Assembly: GCF_042646605.1 (NCBI RefSeq)
Contig: NZ_JBHRUG010000017.1
Coordinates: 124,001-188,000, forward strand
Reading direction: 5' to 3'
DNA length: 64,000 bases
Source of the DNA: Litchfieldella rifensis
GTDB taxonomy: Bacteria; Pseudomonadota; Gammaproteobacteria; Pseudomonadales; Halomonadaceae
Part shown: positions 17,599-26,774 of the stretch, one piece after another
Layout of the letters: each line of letters begins with the position of its first letter
Numbering within the stretch: the first letter of the stretch is position 1
Position numbers and translations under genes: made by a program
Notes under the pieces: model-generated
Told to the model about the DNA's origin: nothing
What the model saw: only the letters and a program-made list of their open reading frames with translations
Databases searched by the model: none

Positions 17599-18000
17599 AT
17601 GAATGCTGAAGAACTGCTTGAACGCCCTGATACGACCAGCCCCGAGGCCGGTCGAGTGGCACTGAAATTCTTCTTCAATGTCATGGAGCTGTGGGGCTGC
17701 ACGCCGGCTCAGCAGCGTGTCCTGCTGGGAGGTATCGGCAATACCACGTACCACAAGTACAAGAAGCTGCCCCGGGTCCGGCTGCCACACGACACCCTTG
17801 AGCGTATCTCCTACCTCATGGGCATCCATAAGGCGCTGCGGATCATCTTCAGCAATAGCCCTGGGAAAGCCTCCGAGTGGGTGCACAAGGCGAATGCCGC
17901 GCCCCCGTTCAATGGCCAGTCTGCACTTGACTACATGCTGAACGGTCGAGTCATCGATCTGGCGGATATCCGTCGCTACCTAGACGGCGTCAGGGGGTGA
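17599..18000 (+). CDS. Antitoxin, Xre/MbcA/ParS (DUF2384) family
   Basis: 133-residue antitoxin. I choose ATG 17599 (MNAEELLER) because GGGAGG lies 7 bases upstream; the ATG-less extension to 17569 is unlikely. The N-terminal half is an Xre-like helix-turn-helix (LGGIGNTTYHKYKKLP), and the C-terminal half is the toxin-binding DUF2384 region (LMGIHKALRIIFS, DYMLNGRVIDLADIRRYLDG). It overlaps the RES toxin gene by 4 bases, the standard order for this module. Antitoxins of this family autorepress their promoter; the imperfect repeat TTCA-TATG-TGAA at about 17561-17572 is a weak operator candidate. Confidence 0.9.
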   Translation: MNAEELLERPDTTSPEAGRVALKFFFNVMELWGCTPAQQRVLLGGIGNTTYHKYKKLPRVRLPHDTLERISYLMGIHKALRIIFSNSPGKASEWVHKANAAPPFNGQSALDYMLNGRVIDLADIRRYLDGVRG

Positions 18001-18689
18001 GCGTGGCGGAAACGCGTACCCCGGAATGGCAGAATGCCTATCGCATCATCAACAGCGCCTATCCCCCGATCGATGTGTTCGAGGACACCCTGGATCCGGA
18101 AGACCTGGAGTTCGCCTTCGCGATCGAAGCGATGACAAACGACAGGTTGCTCGAGGAGGCTGGGCGGCTAGCCCGGATCCCGCCGGGTGATCGGGTCTCG
18201 GGCCCCGGATCCAGTCCCATCATGGCGGCATTTACTCATGTCGGTCGTCCGTCACGCTTCACCGACGGGACCTATGGCATCTACTACTGTACCAGTACCA
18301 TGGATGCAGCCATTGCCGAAACCCGCTACCACATGGCCGAGTTCCTGGCAGCGACCCGTGAAGCCACCGTCGAAATCACCATGCGGTCCTACATCAACAC
18401 CATCACCAAGGCATTGCACGACGTGCGCGAGGGCCATCCCGAGTTGCATGATCCTGCTCCGGCCACCTACTCCCGAGGCCAGGCCTTTGCCTCGCGTCTC
18501 AGAGCGGAAGGCTCATGGGGCCTCCTCTATCACAGCGTCAGGGCGCCGGGACAGGAGTGCGCAGCCGTCTTTCGTCCTCCCGCGCTGAGTATTCCGGTGC
18601 AGGGGCCTCATCTTCGCTATCTCTGGGATGGCAAGGCGCAGGCCATTACCCATGTCCTGGAAATTACCGAACGCTGGGAAGGTGGTTGA
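17997..18689 (+). CDS. RES-domain toxin
   Basis: 230-residue toxin; the RES domain covers most of the protein. Recognisable parts are GRPSRFTDGTYGIYYCTST with the conserved Arg and Tyr, TAIAETRYH-like DAAIAETRYHMAEFL with the conserved Glu, and the C-terminal serine region WGLLYHSVRAPGQECAAVF. Characterised RES toxins degrade NAD+ and arrest growth. GTG start at 17997 within the stop of the antitoxin gene (GTGAGCGTG), so translation is coupled. The pair forms a type II toxin-antitoxin system in the accessory region next to the carbon-fixation locus. Confidence 0.9.
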   Translation: MSVAETRTPEWQNAYRIINSAYPPIDVFEDTLDPEDLEFAFAIEAMTNDRLLEEAGRLARIPPGDRVSGPGSSPIMAAFTHVGRPSRFTDGTYGIYYCTSTMDAAIAETRYHMAEFLAATREATVEITMRSYINTITKALHDVREGHPELHDPAPATYSRGQAFASRLRAEGSWGLLYHSVRAPGQECAAVFRPPALSIPVQGPHLRYLWDGKAQAITHVLEITERWEGG

Positions 18690-18815
18690 TCACCGGCTAG
18701 ATGCCAATGTTGTCGTCATACTTCCGTGCCCCAGGGTTCGATCGTCGCTTTCTCGATCCAACCATAGGTGCCGCGGCATGCTGTGCCAGGTTGCTCTGTT
18801 TTGCATAACTAAAAG

Positions 18816-18841
18816 TAAATGATTGTTAGAAAAATAATTTA
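18816..18841. promoter_or_regulatory. Candidate CbbR-binding inverted repeat ahead of glpX
   Basis: TAAATGATT (18816-18824) and AATAATTTA (18833-18841) form an inverted repeat with one mismatch and an 8-base spacer, about 63 bases before the glpX start. The half-site AAATGAT recurs in the cbbR-cbbL divergent region. Assignment to CbbR is inferred from this sharing and from position. Confidence 0.5.
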
Positions 18842-18903
18842 TTTTACGAAATGAATGAAGTGAAGCCACCCTTATCTCATCATGCAATGATGGGAGTGGT
18901 GAC

Positions 18904-19893
18904 ATGCCATTGGCCAAAAAGAATATTGCCTCAATGCCGAGTGGAAGCTCGCTGGCGCCTCTGGGTCTGGGGTTTGCCGGGGTGACGGAAGCGGCGGCCA
19001 TTGCGGCATATGAATGGATCGGCCGGGGAGACAAGGAGTGTGGCGACAACGCTGCGGTAACCGCCATGCGCAAGACGTTTGGCTCCCTTCCTTTCAGCGG
19101 CACCGTGGTGATCGGCGAGGGGGAGAAGGATAATGCCCCCATGCTCTACAACGGGGAAGCGCTGGGTCAGGGAGGGGTGGCGGTGGATATCGCCGTCGAT
19201 CCCGTGGACGGCACCAACTACCTGGCCAAGGGCATGGCGGGCGCGGTGGCCGTGTTTGCCGCGGCACCTGCCGGGGCCATGTTCTGCCCGGGCCCGGCCT
19301 TCTACATGGACAAGTTCATTGTCCCTCCTGCCGCTCGTCACTCAGTGGATCCGACCGCTCCCGTCGCCGAGAGAATCCGGGATTTAAGCCGGGCTCTGGG
19401 AAAACCCATCGATGAATTGCGCATTTTCGTCCTCGAGCGCCCGCGCCACGAGACCCTGGTTCGTGAGATCAAGGCAGCCGGTGCCAGCGTGCGAATGGCA
19501 CTGGACGGTGACGTGCTCGGTGGACTGAAGGCGGCAATGGGCGAGGGTGTCGACGCCCTGATGGGGATCGGCGGTACGCCGGAGGGGGTGATTGCCGCCT
19601 GTGTGGCGCGTGCTCTCGGTGCCGGCATGTGGGGCGCACTTGCCCCTCAGAGCGAGGTGGAAGAAGCCCGGGTCAGGGACTGCGGGATGCGGCAGGGGCA
19701 GATCCTGACCATGAACGAGCTGGTGTCAAGCGATGACCTGGTCTTTGCCTGTACCGGCATCACCGGTGACGACACGCTAGCGGGTGTGCGGGTCATGGAC
19801 GGACGTGCCTGGACGGAGACCCTGCTCATTCAAGGCGTCAATCATCGCATCAGCAGGATCCAGAATCAGCGGCTGCTGCGGGAGGGCGCATGA
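18904..19893 (+). CDS. glpX: Class II fructose-1,6-bisphosphatase (GlpX/CbbF type)
   Basis: 329-residue phosphatase that hydrolyses fructose-1,6-bisphosphate, and in CBB organisms often sedoheptulose-1,7-bisphosphate as well. Family motifs are AAAIAAYEWIGRGDK, VIGEGEKDNAPML, the metal-binding VDPVDGTNYLAKG, and GIGGTPEGVIAACV. It is the first gene of the glpX-tkt-fba-prk unit and overlaps tkt by 4 bases (ATGA). Because it leads the unit with prk, a CBB-dedicated copy is likely; the regulator is probably CbbR. Confidence 0.95.
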   Translation: MPLAKKNIASMPSGSSLAPLGLGFAGVTEAAAIAAYEWIGRGDKECGDNAAVTAMRKTFGSLPFSGTVVIGEGEKDNAPMLYNGEALGQGGVAVDIAVDPVDGTNYLAKGMAGAVAVFAAAPAGAMFCPGPAFYMDKFIVPPAARHSVDPTAPVAERIRDLSRALGKPIDELRIFVLERPRHETLVREIKAAGASVRMALDGDVLGGLKAAMGEGVDALMGIGGTPEGVIAACVARALGAGMWGALAPQSEVEEARVRDCGMRQGQILTMNELVSSDDLVFACTGITGDDTLAGVRVMDGRAWTETLLIQGVNHRISRIQNQRLLREGA

Positions 19894-21950
19894 ACGAGAT
19901 GCTCCAGGAGAAACAGTCCGGCCGCCTCGACGTGACGGACCATGAGACTCGCCGGCTACGGGCCAATGCGCTTCGCTTCCTGGCCATCGATGCGGTGGAG
20001 GCAGCGAATTCCGGCCATCCCGGCATGCCCATGGGCATGGCGGATATCGCCGAAGTATTGTGGTGCGATTTTCTGAAACATAACCCGGGCAATCCGCAAT
20101 GGCCGGACCGGGACCGGTTCGTGCTCTCGAACGGGCATGGTTCCATGCTGCTCTATGGCTTGTTGCATCTGAGCGGCTACGACCTGCCCCTGGAGGAGCT
20201 CAAGCGCTTCCGGCAGTCCGGTTCGAAGACGCCGGGACACCCAGAGTATGGTCACACGCCGGGCGTGGAAACCACCACCGGTCCATTGGGGCAAGGGCTT
20301 GCCAATGCTGTGGGTATGGCTTTGGCGGAGCGGGAACTCGTCGCTGAGTTCAATCGACCCGGTCATGAGATTGTGGATCACCGTACCTACGCTTTCGTCG
20401 GCGATGGCTGCCTGATGGAGGGGATCTCGCACGAGGCCTGCTCACTGGCGGGCGTGCTGGGGCTCGGCAAGTTGACGGTCTTCTATGACGACAATGGCAT
20501 CTCCATCGACGGCAATGTTTCCGGCTGGTTCCGTGATGATACCCCCATGCGTTTCGCGTCTTATGGCTGGCACGTGGTAGCTGGCGTGGACGGTCATGAT
20601 CCGACCGCTATCGCCATGGCCATTCGCGAGGCCGCCGCGGAAACCACGCGGCCGTCACTCATCTGCTGTCGCACCGTGATCGGCTACGGTTCTCCTGGAA
20701 AAGGGGATAGTGCCGGCGTGCACGGCGCAGCATTGGGTGATGAGGAGGTGGAGGCCACTCGCCAGGCCTTGCAATGGCCACATCCTCCTTTCGAAATCCC
20801 TGCGAAGGTGCGTTCGGCCTGGGATGCCCGTCTGCGGGGCGTGCAGGCAGAGCGTGAATGGCATCAGCGCTTCGCCGCTTACCGGAGCGCTTTCCCCGAT
20901 GCTGCACGGGAACTGCAGCGTCGGCTCAGCGGGAATCTGCCGGAGGCCTTTACCACGGGCATCCGGACACTGACCGAGACGCTGGCCAAAGAGAGCAAGC
21001 CGGATGCCACCCGCAAGCACTCGGGCCGCGTTCTGGAGGCTGTGGCCGCATGGTTGCCGGAGCTCTTTGGCGGCTCTGCCGATCTGACCGGCTCGAACAA
21101 TACCGGCTGGCCGGACATGTGTGTCCTCGGCACCCAGCCGGAGCGCGGTAACGGGCGAGGCCGCTACGTGCACTATGGCGTGCGGGAATTCGGCATGGCC
21201 GGCGTGATGAACGGGGTAAGCCTGCACGGCGGTTATCGCCCGTTCGGCGGCACCTTCCTGATCTTCTCCGATTACATGCGCAACGGCATGCGCATGTCCG
21301 CCTTGATGGAACGGCCCGTCATCTATGTGCTCACGCACGACAGCATCGCCTTGGGGGAGGACGGCCCCACACACCAGCCCATCGAGCAGCTGGGTAGCCT
21401 GCGCGCGATCCCCAATCTCACCGTCTATCGCCCGGCCGATGCCGTGGAGACGGCAGTAGGCTGGCGACTCGCCCTGGAGAGCCGATCCAACCCCGTGGCG
21501 TTGATTCTCACCCGCCAGAAAACCATGCCCCTTGTGCATTCCAGCGACACCATCGACGGTGCCGCCCGCGGCGCCTACGTGCTGTCCGAGGCCGAGGGGG
21601 GAGAACCTGACGGCATTCTGATCGCGAGTGGCTCCGAGGTAGGACTTTGTCTGGAAGCCCAGGCCCGTCTGGCGGAGGCGGGGTGTCGGGTGCGGGTCGT
21701 CTCGATGCCCTCGTGGGAGCTGTTCGACGCACAGGAATCCACATATCGCGAAGCGGTACTGCCGGCAACGGTGAAGCGCCGCCTCGTGGTCGAGGCCGCC
21801 GAGCCCCAGGGCTGGGAGCGTTACTTGGGTGAGCAGGGACGTGCGGTCGGTATCCACGGCTTCGGTGCCTCCGCCCCGGGCACGAAGCTACTGCGCAAGT
21901 ACGGCTTTACCGTCGAGCGGATCGTCGCCGCCTACGAAAGCCTGGCTTGA
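19890..21950 (+). CDS. Transketolase (CBB-associated)
   Basis: 686-residue thiamine-diphosphate enzyme that interconverts sugar phosphates to regenerate ribulose-5-phosphate in the cycle. The N-terminal motif ANSGHPGMPMGMADIA is the transketolase signature. The ThDP-binding GDGCLMEG and the pyrimidine domain LTHDSIALGEDGPTHQPIEQ are intact, with the catalytic HGxGLG-type GPLGQGLANAVG region. Length is normal. It overlaps glpX at the start and is followed after 82 bases by the aldolase gene. Housekeeping transketolase is presumably encoded elsewhere. Confidence 0.95.
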   Translation: MNEMLQEKQSGRLDVTDHETRRLRANALRFLAIDAVEAANSGHPGMPMGMADIAEVLWCDFLKHNPGNPQWPDRDRFVLSNGHGSMLLYGLLHLSGYDLPLEELKRFRQSGSKTPGHPEYGHTPGVETTTGPLGQGLANAVGMALAERELVAEFNRPGHEIVDHRTYAFVGDGCLMEGISHEACSLAGVLGLGKLTVFYDDNGISIDGNVSGWFRDDTPMRFASYGWHVVAGVDGHDPTAIAMAIREAAAETTRPSLICCRTVIGYGSPGKGDSAGVHGAALGDEEVEATRQALQWPHPPFEIPAKVRSAWDARLRGVQAEREWHQRFAAYRSAFPDAARELQRRLSGNLPEAFTTGIRTLTETLAKESKPDATRKHSGRVLEAVAAWLPELFGGSADLTGSNNTGWPDMCVLGTQPERGNGRGRYVHYGVREFGMAGVMNGVSLHGGYRPFGGTFLIFSDYMRNGMRMSALMERPVIYVLTHDSIALGEDGPTHQPIEQLGSLRAIPNLTVYRPADAVETAVGWRLALESRSNPVALILTRQKTMPLVHSSDTIDGAARGAYVLSEAEGGEPDGILIASGSEVGLCLEAQARLAEAGCRVRVVSMPSWELFDAQESTYREAVLPATVKRRLVVEAAEPQGWERYLGEQGRAVGIHGFGASAPGTKLLRKYGFTVERIVAAYESLA

Positions 21951-22032
21951 GCGGGGGACGGCGCGTAACGACGTGCGCGCCGATCCGATCCAGGCAACCG
22001 GTTTCCAAGCGATGGATGAGGAGGGTTCAGCC

Positions 22033-23070
22033 ATGATGCATAAGCACGCCAAGGCACTCACGGAAACAGTCCGCACACTAACGACCCGTGGAAAAGGGAT
22101 TGTGGCGCTGGACGAGAGTAACGCCACCTGTACCGCACGCTTCGAAGCCGCAGGGGTGCGGTCCACCCCGGAGACGCGGCGACAGTATCGGGAATTGCTG
22201 ATGACGGCGCCGGGATCCGAGGACCACATCAGCGGCGCCATTCTCTACGACGAGACGATCCGTCAAGCCACCAGTGATGGCGTTCCCTTTCCGAACTTCC
22301 TGAGAGCCCGTGGCCAGGTTCCGGGCATCAAGGTCGATACCGGCGCCAAGGATCTCGCCAATGCGCCCGGAGAAAAGGTCACCGAAGGACTCGATGGCCT
22401 GCGCGAGCGGCTTGCCGAGTATCACGCCATGGGGGCCCGTTTTGCCAAGTGGCGGGCGGTGATCGCCATCGGCGACGGACTGCCTAGCCAGCTCTGTTGC
22501 GAAGCGAACGCTCATGCCATGGCGCGTTATGCCGCGCTATGTCAGGAAGCCGGCATCGTGCCGATCATTGAGCCGGAGGTGCTGATCGATGGGTCTCACG
22601 ACATCGATCGTTGCGAGTCGGTGACCGAGCACAACCTGCGCATCGTGTTCCGGGAACTGCAGGTCCATCGGGTGTTGCTGGAGGGAGCCATCCTCAAGAC
22701 CTCCATGGTCATCTCCGGGTTGCGGGCGACGAAGCGGGCCGGCGTTCAAGAGGTCGCCAAGCGCACCGTGGCCACCCTGCTGCGCTGCGTCCCTGCCGCA
22801 CTCGGCGGGGTGGTGTTTCTTTCCGGCGGTCAGGGAAATGTGGAGTCCACGCAACATCTCAATGCCATGCAACAGGTGGCTGCCGGTCGCGCACCCTGGC
22901 CGATGACATTCTCCTATGCACGCGCTCTACAACAGCCGGCATTGGAGATATGGGGCGCAAATCAGCAGTGCGCGGCCGAGGCACAGCAGGCATTCGCGTT
23001 TCGCGCGCAGATGAATGCCCTGGCTGCCCGTGGGGAGTACCGGCAGTCCCTGGAAACCGAGGCTGCGTAA
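22033..23070 (+). CDS. Class I fructose-bisphosphate aldolase
   Basis: 345-residue Schiff-base aldolase that condenses glyceraldehyde-3-phosphate with dihydroxyacetone phosphate. I choose ATG 22033 (MMHKHAKAL) after AGGAGG; the longer frame from 21829 would overlap tkt. Motifs of the eukaryote-like class I family are GKGIVALDESNATC near the N-terminus, KWRAVIAIGDG, IVPIIEPEVL with the catalytic glutamate, and the Schiff-base lysine in LLEGAILKTSMVISG. Many CBB operons carry a class II metal-dependent aldolase instead, so the class I form is noteworthy. It lies between tkt and prk. Confidence 0.93.
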   Translation: MMHKHAKALTETVRTLTTRGKGIVALDESNATCTARFEAAGVRSTPETRRQYRELLMTAPGSEDHISGAILYDETIRQATSDGVPFPNFLRARGQVPGIKVDTGAKDLANAPGEKVTEGLDGLRERLAEYHAMGARFAKWRAVIAIGDGLPSQLCCEANAHAMARYAALCQEAGIVPIIEPEVLIDGSHDIDRCESVTEHNLRIVFRELQVHRVLLEGAILKTSMVISGLRATKRAGVQEVAKRTVATLLRCVPAALGGVVFLSGGQGNVESTQHLNAMQQVAAGRAPWPMTFSYARALQQPALEIWGANQQCAAEAQQAFAFRAQMNALAARGEYRQSLETEAA

Positions 23071-23139
23071 TACGGCCCTACAAGACCCTACCTACCCGCC
23101 GGTGTCGGCGGGTCGAACGAGAACAAGAGAGGTCGGATT

Positions 23140-24051
23140 ATGTCTGCCATGTATCCCATCGTGGCTGTCACCGGTTCGTCCGGGGCGGGTACGACGACGG
23201 TGAAGTCGATACTCCAGCGTATCCTGAGGCGCGACCAGTTCAAGGCAGCATTTGTCGAGGGCGACAGCTTTCATCGCTATAACCGCGCCGAGATGAAGAA
23301 GATGGTGGCCGAGAGTCAGGCGGAGGGAAGAAACCTGAGCCACTTCGGCATGGAAGCCAATCTGTTCGAGGAGCTGGAACACCTATTCCGCGAATACGGG
23401 GAAAGAGGCTCCGGGCGTTTCCGCCATTATATCCATAACCAGGAAGAGTCGTTGCTCTATGGCAGCCCGCCGGGGACATTCACCGAGTGGGAAGCCTTCG
23501 AGCCGGGCACGGATCTGCTCTTCTACGAGGGCCTGCATGGTGCCGTGAAGACCGACACCGTAAACGTGGGGCAGCACGTGGATCTTCTTGTTGGGGTTAC
23601 CCCGATCATCAACCTGGAATGGATTCAGAAGATCCACCGCGATACCTCGGAAAGAGGCCAGGCTCGGGAGAATGTGACTGAGACAATCCTGCGCCGCCTG
23701 CCGGACTATATCAATTACATCGCCCCCCAATTCACCTATACGGATATCAATTTCCAACGCGTGCCGACCGTGGACACCTCCAATCCGTTCATTGCCCGGG
23801 AGATCCCGACCTTGGATGAGAGCCTCGTGGTCGTCCGCTTTCGCAACCCGAAGAAGTTCCATGTGGATTTCCCGTATCTATTGGCGATGATTCCCAGCTC
23901 CTTCATGTCGCGGCGCAACAGCCTCGTGATACCCGGCAGCAAGATGGGGTTGGCCCTGGAGATCATCCTGCAGCCATTGATCGAGAAGCTGGTGCTGCGG
24001 GCTCGGGAATATCGCCGGGTGGAACTGCAAGCGGAAGTGTTGAGCGATTGA
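23140..24051 (+). CDS. Phosphoribulokinase
   Basis: 303-residue kinase (cbbP type) that makes ribulose-1,5-bisphosphate from ribulose-5-phosphate and ATP, a CBB-specific step. The P-loop is VTGSSGAGTTTVKSIL, followed by FVEGDSFHRYNR, FYEGLHGAV and the substrate loop SERGQARENVTETILRR. Length around 290-300 residues and lack of the regulatory cysteine insert match the proteobacterial octameric class. A hairpin terminator follows 18 bases after the stop, so this is the last gene of the glpX-tkt-fba-prk unit. Confidence 0.97.
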   Translation: MSAMYPIVAVTGSSGAGTTTVKSILQRILRRDQFKAAFVEGDSFHRYNRAEMKKMVAESQAEGRNLSHFGMEANLFEELEHLFREYGERGSGRFRHYIHNQEESLLYGSPPGTFTEWEAFEPGTDLLFYEGLHGAVKTDTVNVGQHVDLLVGVTPIINLEWIQKIHRDTSERGQARENVTETILRRLPDYINYIAPQFTYTDINFQRVPTVDTSNPFIAREIPTLDESLVVVRFRNPKKFHVDFPYLLAMIPSSFMSRRNSLVIPGSKMGLALEIILQPLIEKLVLRAREYRRVELQAEVLSD

Positions 24052-24068
24052 GGTGTGTTCTTCGACAA

Positions 24069-24116
24069 CCCATCCACCATCGGGCACCCTTCTCCGATAG
24101 TGGGTGGGATGTTTTT
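24069..24116 (+). terminator. Rho-independent terminator after phosphoribulokinase
   Basis: CCCATCCACCATCGG pairs with CCGATAGTGGGTGGG (two mismatches/wobbles) around a 10-base loop, followed by ATGTTTTT. It ends the glpX-tkt-fba-prk transcript and may also serve the converging cbbR. Confidence 0.8.
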
Positions 24117-24156
24117 GCGTGTGCACGTAGGTTCCAGACAGCTGTCGGCTGTAGTG

Positions 24157-25068
24157 TCAGGATGACAAGGCTTCGGCCATCTTCGGGGCCTGCTCGAACA
24201 CCAGCGCCTTGAAAGCCAGGGCAATGGGAGAAAGGCGTTTGCCACGCCGGTACGCCAGGTACCAGTTGCGCGCGATGGGGAAATGTTCCACATCCAGGAT
24301 CACCAGGCGCCTGGCTTGCAGGTCCAGTTCCAGCGTATGGCGGGAGACCACGCTTAGGCCCAGTCCGGCCGCCACGGCTTCCTTGATGGCCTCGTTGTCG
24401 GCGATCTCCACTTGAATGGCCGGCGAGATGTGGCACCAGGCGAACAGCTTTTCCAGGGCGGCCCGGGTGCCGGACGCCGGTTCCCGGACCACGAAGGGCT
24501 CGTTCTGCAGGGTATTGATGCTGATGTTCGCTTTCCCGGCCAATGGATGGTCCGGCGGGGCAATGACCACCAGCGGATTCTTCATGAACGCTTCCCCGAC
24601 CAGATCCATGTGTTCGGGAGGCTTGCCCATGATGACGATATCCTTTTCATTGCTTTCCAGTTGTCTGATCAACGTGCCGCGATTGGTGACATCCAGTCGG
24701 ATGGTGGCCGCCGGATACTGTTTCAGGAATGCGGAGATCATCCGTGTGGCGAAGCTACTGGCGGTGGTGGCCACCGACACGCTCAGGGTACCCCGGGAGA
24801 TATCCTGCATCTGGGCGAACATCTCCCCGGCCTCGTCCAGTTCCTGGAAGATGTTGCGGCTGTAGTGCAGAAGCTCCTCGCCGGCACTGGTGAGATAGAT
24901 TTTCTTGCCCAGTTGTTCGAACAGGGGCAAGCCAACCGAATCCTCCAGGCGCTTGATCTGCACGGAGACGGCAGGTTGGGTCAGGTGCAGTGTATTGGCG
25001 GCCTCGGTAAAGCTGAGCTTCTCCGCTACCGCATTGAAGATGGCGAGTTGCCGGAAGGTTACGTGCAT
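24157..25068 (-). CDS. cbbR: LysR-type regulator CbbR
   Basis: 303-residue LysR-family activator. The N-terminal helix-turn-helix is FTEAANTLHLTQPAVSVQIKR, and the effector domain carries PPDHPLAGKANISINTL and REPASGTRAALEKLF. It is transcribed away from cbbL across a 203-base region that holds a palindrome, the normal arrangement for CbbR. In studied bacteria CbbR activates the cbb genes and senses metabolites such as ribulose bisphosphate or NADPH. The convergent prk gene lies 3' of it. Family assignment is strong, and the CbbR identity is supported by the location. Confidence 0.92.
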   Translation of the reverse strand: MHVTFRQLAIFNAVAEKLSFTEAANTLHLTQPAVSVQIKRLEDSVGLPLFEQLGKKIYLTSAGEELLHYSRNIFQELDEAGEMFAQMQDISRGTLSVSVATTASSFATRMISAFLKQYPAATIRLDVTNRGTLIRQLESNEKDIVIMGKPPEHMDLVGEAFMKNPLVVIAPPDHPLAGKANISINTLQNEPFVVREPASGTRAALEKLFAWCHISPAIQVEIADNEAIKEAVAAGLGLSVVSRHTLELDLQARRLVILDVEHFPIARNWYLAYRRGKRLSPIALAFKALVFEQAPKMAEALSS

Positions 25069-25152
25069 GACTTCTGCTCCGTGATGACGCCTGAAAGTAG
25101 ACGTGAAAGGAACATCCTGCTGTATTCTGCAAGTATAAACATAAATATATGG

Positions 25153-25170
25153 AAATGATAAAAATCATTT
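25153..25170. promoter_or_regulatory. Palindromic candidate CbbR operator between cbbR and cbbL
   Basis: AAATGAT and ATCATTT form a perfect inverted repeat with a 4-base A spacer, in an AT-rich tract about 100 bases ahead of cbbL and 85 bases ahead of cbbR. The half-site also occurs ahead of glpX. The function is inferred. Confidence 0.6.
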
Positions 25171-25270
25171 AATTTTCATTATTCATGCCCCTTCATATAC
25201 TGGCCTGCAGGAGGTCGCTATCGGCTTCGCACTTCGAAAACATGCGCGACGGAAATGAGGGGCGAGACAT

Positions 25271-26722
25271 ATGACACGGCAAGCAGATCTGAAAACGAGA
25301 TACACCCCCGGCGTCATTCCCTACAAGCAGATGGGGTACTGGGAGCCCGACTATGGAGTAAAGGATACGGATGTTATCGCCGTCTTCAGGATCACTCCCC
25401 AGTCCGGAGTGGACCCGGAGGAGGCGGCCGCGGCCGTGGCCGGCGAGTCATCCACCGCTACCTGGACGGTGGTGTGGACGGACCGCCTGACCAACTGCGA
25501 GCTCTATCGCGCCAAGGCGTTCCGGGTCGATCCGGTGCCCGGCAATCCGGAGCAGTTCTTCGCCTATATCGCCTATGACCTGGAGCTGTTCGAGCCGGGC
25601 TCCATTGCCAACCTCACGGCCTCGATCATCGGCAATGTCTTCGGCTTCAAGGCGGTGAAGGCATTGCGTCTCGAAGACATGCGCATGCCGGTGGCCTACC
25701 TGAAAACCTTCTCCGGCCCGCCCACCGGCATCGTGGTGGAGCGCGAACGGCTGGACAAGTTCGGCCGCCCGTTGCTCGGTGCCACCACCAAGCCCAAGCT
25801 CGGCCTGTCCGGCCGCAACTACGGTCGCGTGGTCTATGAAGCCCTGCGCGGCGGACTGGACTTCGTGAAGGACGACGAGAACATCAACTCCCAGAGTTTC
25901 ATGCACTGGCGTGATCGTTTCCTCTACTGCATGGAGGCGGTGAACCGTGCCTCGGCGGCCACCGGCGAGGTGAAGGGGCATTACCTGAATGTCACGGCCG
26001 GCACCATGGAGGAGATGTACGAACGCGCCGAATTCGCCAAGGAGCTGGGGTCGGTGATTGTCATGATCGATCTGGTCATCGGCTACACGGCCATCCAGTC
26101 GATGGCCAATTGGGCGCGCAAGAACGACATGATTCTGCATCTGCATCGGGCGGGACACGGCACCTATACCCGGCAGAAGAGCCATGGCGTGGCCTTCCGC
26201 GTGATCGCCAAGTGGATGCGCATGGCGGGCGTGGACCATATCCATGCCGGCACCGTGGTGGGCAAGCTGGAAGGTGACCCTCACATGATCCGGGGCATCT
26301 ACGATACGTGTCGGGAAACCTATACACCCAAGAACCTGGAAACCGGCCTGTTCTTCGATCAGGACTGGGCGTCCCTGAACAAGATCATGCCTGTGGCCTC
26401 CGGTGGGATCCACGCCGGCCAGATGCACCAATTGCTGACCTATCTGGGCGATGACACCGTCCTCCAGTTCGGTGGCGGCACCATCGGCCATCCCCAAGGC
26501 ATCGCCGCCGGCGCCCAGGCCAACCGTGTCGCCCTGGAGGCCATGGTGCTGGCTCGCAACGAGGGCCGCGATATCTGGCACGAAGGGCCGGCGATCCTGA
26601 ACCAGGCCGCCAAGTGGTGCACGCCGCTGCGGCAGGCCCTGGAGGTCTGGAAGGACATCACCTTCGACTACGCGTCTACGGACACCCCCGACTTCGTCGT
26701 GCAGGAGAGTGTCTCGGCCTAA
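25271..26722 (+). CDS. cbbL: RuBisCO large subunit, form I red-type
   Basis: 483-residue large subunit that carboxylates ribulose-1,5-bisphosphate. Active-site motifs are TTKPKLGLSGRNYG with the general-base lysine, GGLDFVKDDENINSQ with the lysine that is carbamylated, HLHRAGHGTYTR, and the C-terminal GGGTIGHPQGI. The flexible-loop region GTVVGKLEGDP is present. Length and the following small subunit and CbbX fit the red-type (form IC) lineage rather than the green-type proteins associated with CbbQ. The ATG at 25271 starts MTRQADLKTRYTPG. It leads the cbbL-cbbS-cbbX-rpe unit. Confidence 0.98.
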   Translation: MTRQADLKTRYTPGVIPYKQMGYWEPDYGVKDTDVIAVFRITPQSGVDPEEAAAAVAGESSTATWTVVWTDRLTNCELYRAKAFRVDPVPGNPEQFFAYIAYDLELFEPGSIANLTASIIGNVFGFKAVKALRLEDMRMPVAYLKTFSGPPTGIVVERERLDKFGRPLLGATTKPKLGLSGRNYGRVVYEALRGGLDFVKDDENINSQSFMHWRDRFLYCMEAVNRASAATGEVKGHYLNVTAGTMEEMYERAEFAKELGSVIVMIDLVIGYTAIQSMANWARKNDMILHLHRAGHGTYTRQKSHGVAFRVIAKWMRMAGVDHIHAGTVVGKLEGDPHMIRGIYDTCRETYTPKNLETGLFFDQDWASLNKIMPVASGGIHAGQMHQLLTYLGDDTVLQFGGGTIGHPQGIAAGAQANRVALEAMVLARNEGRDIWHEGPAILNQAAKWCTPLRQALEVWKDITFDYASTDTPDFVVQESVSA

Positions 26723-26774
26723 GGCCAGGACATGGCGGCGAGAGACCTGCCATTGAATCGCTGGAGAACCGGTC

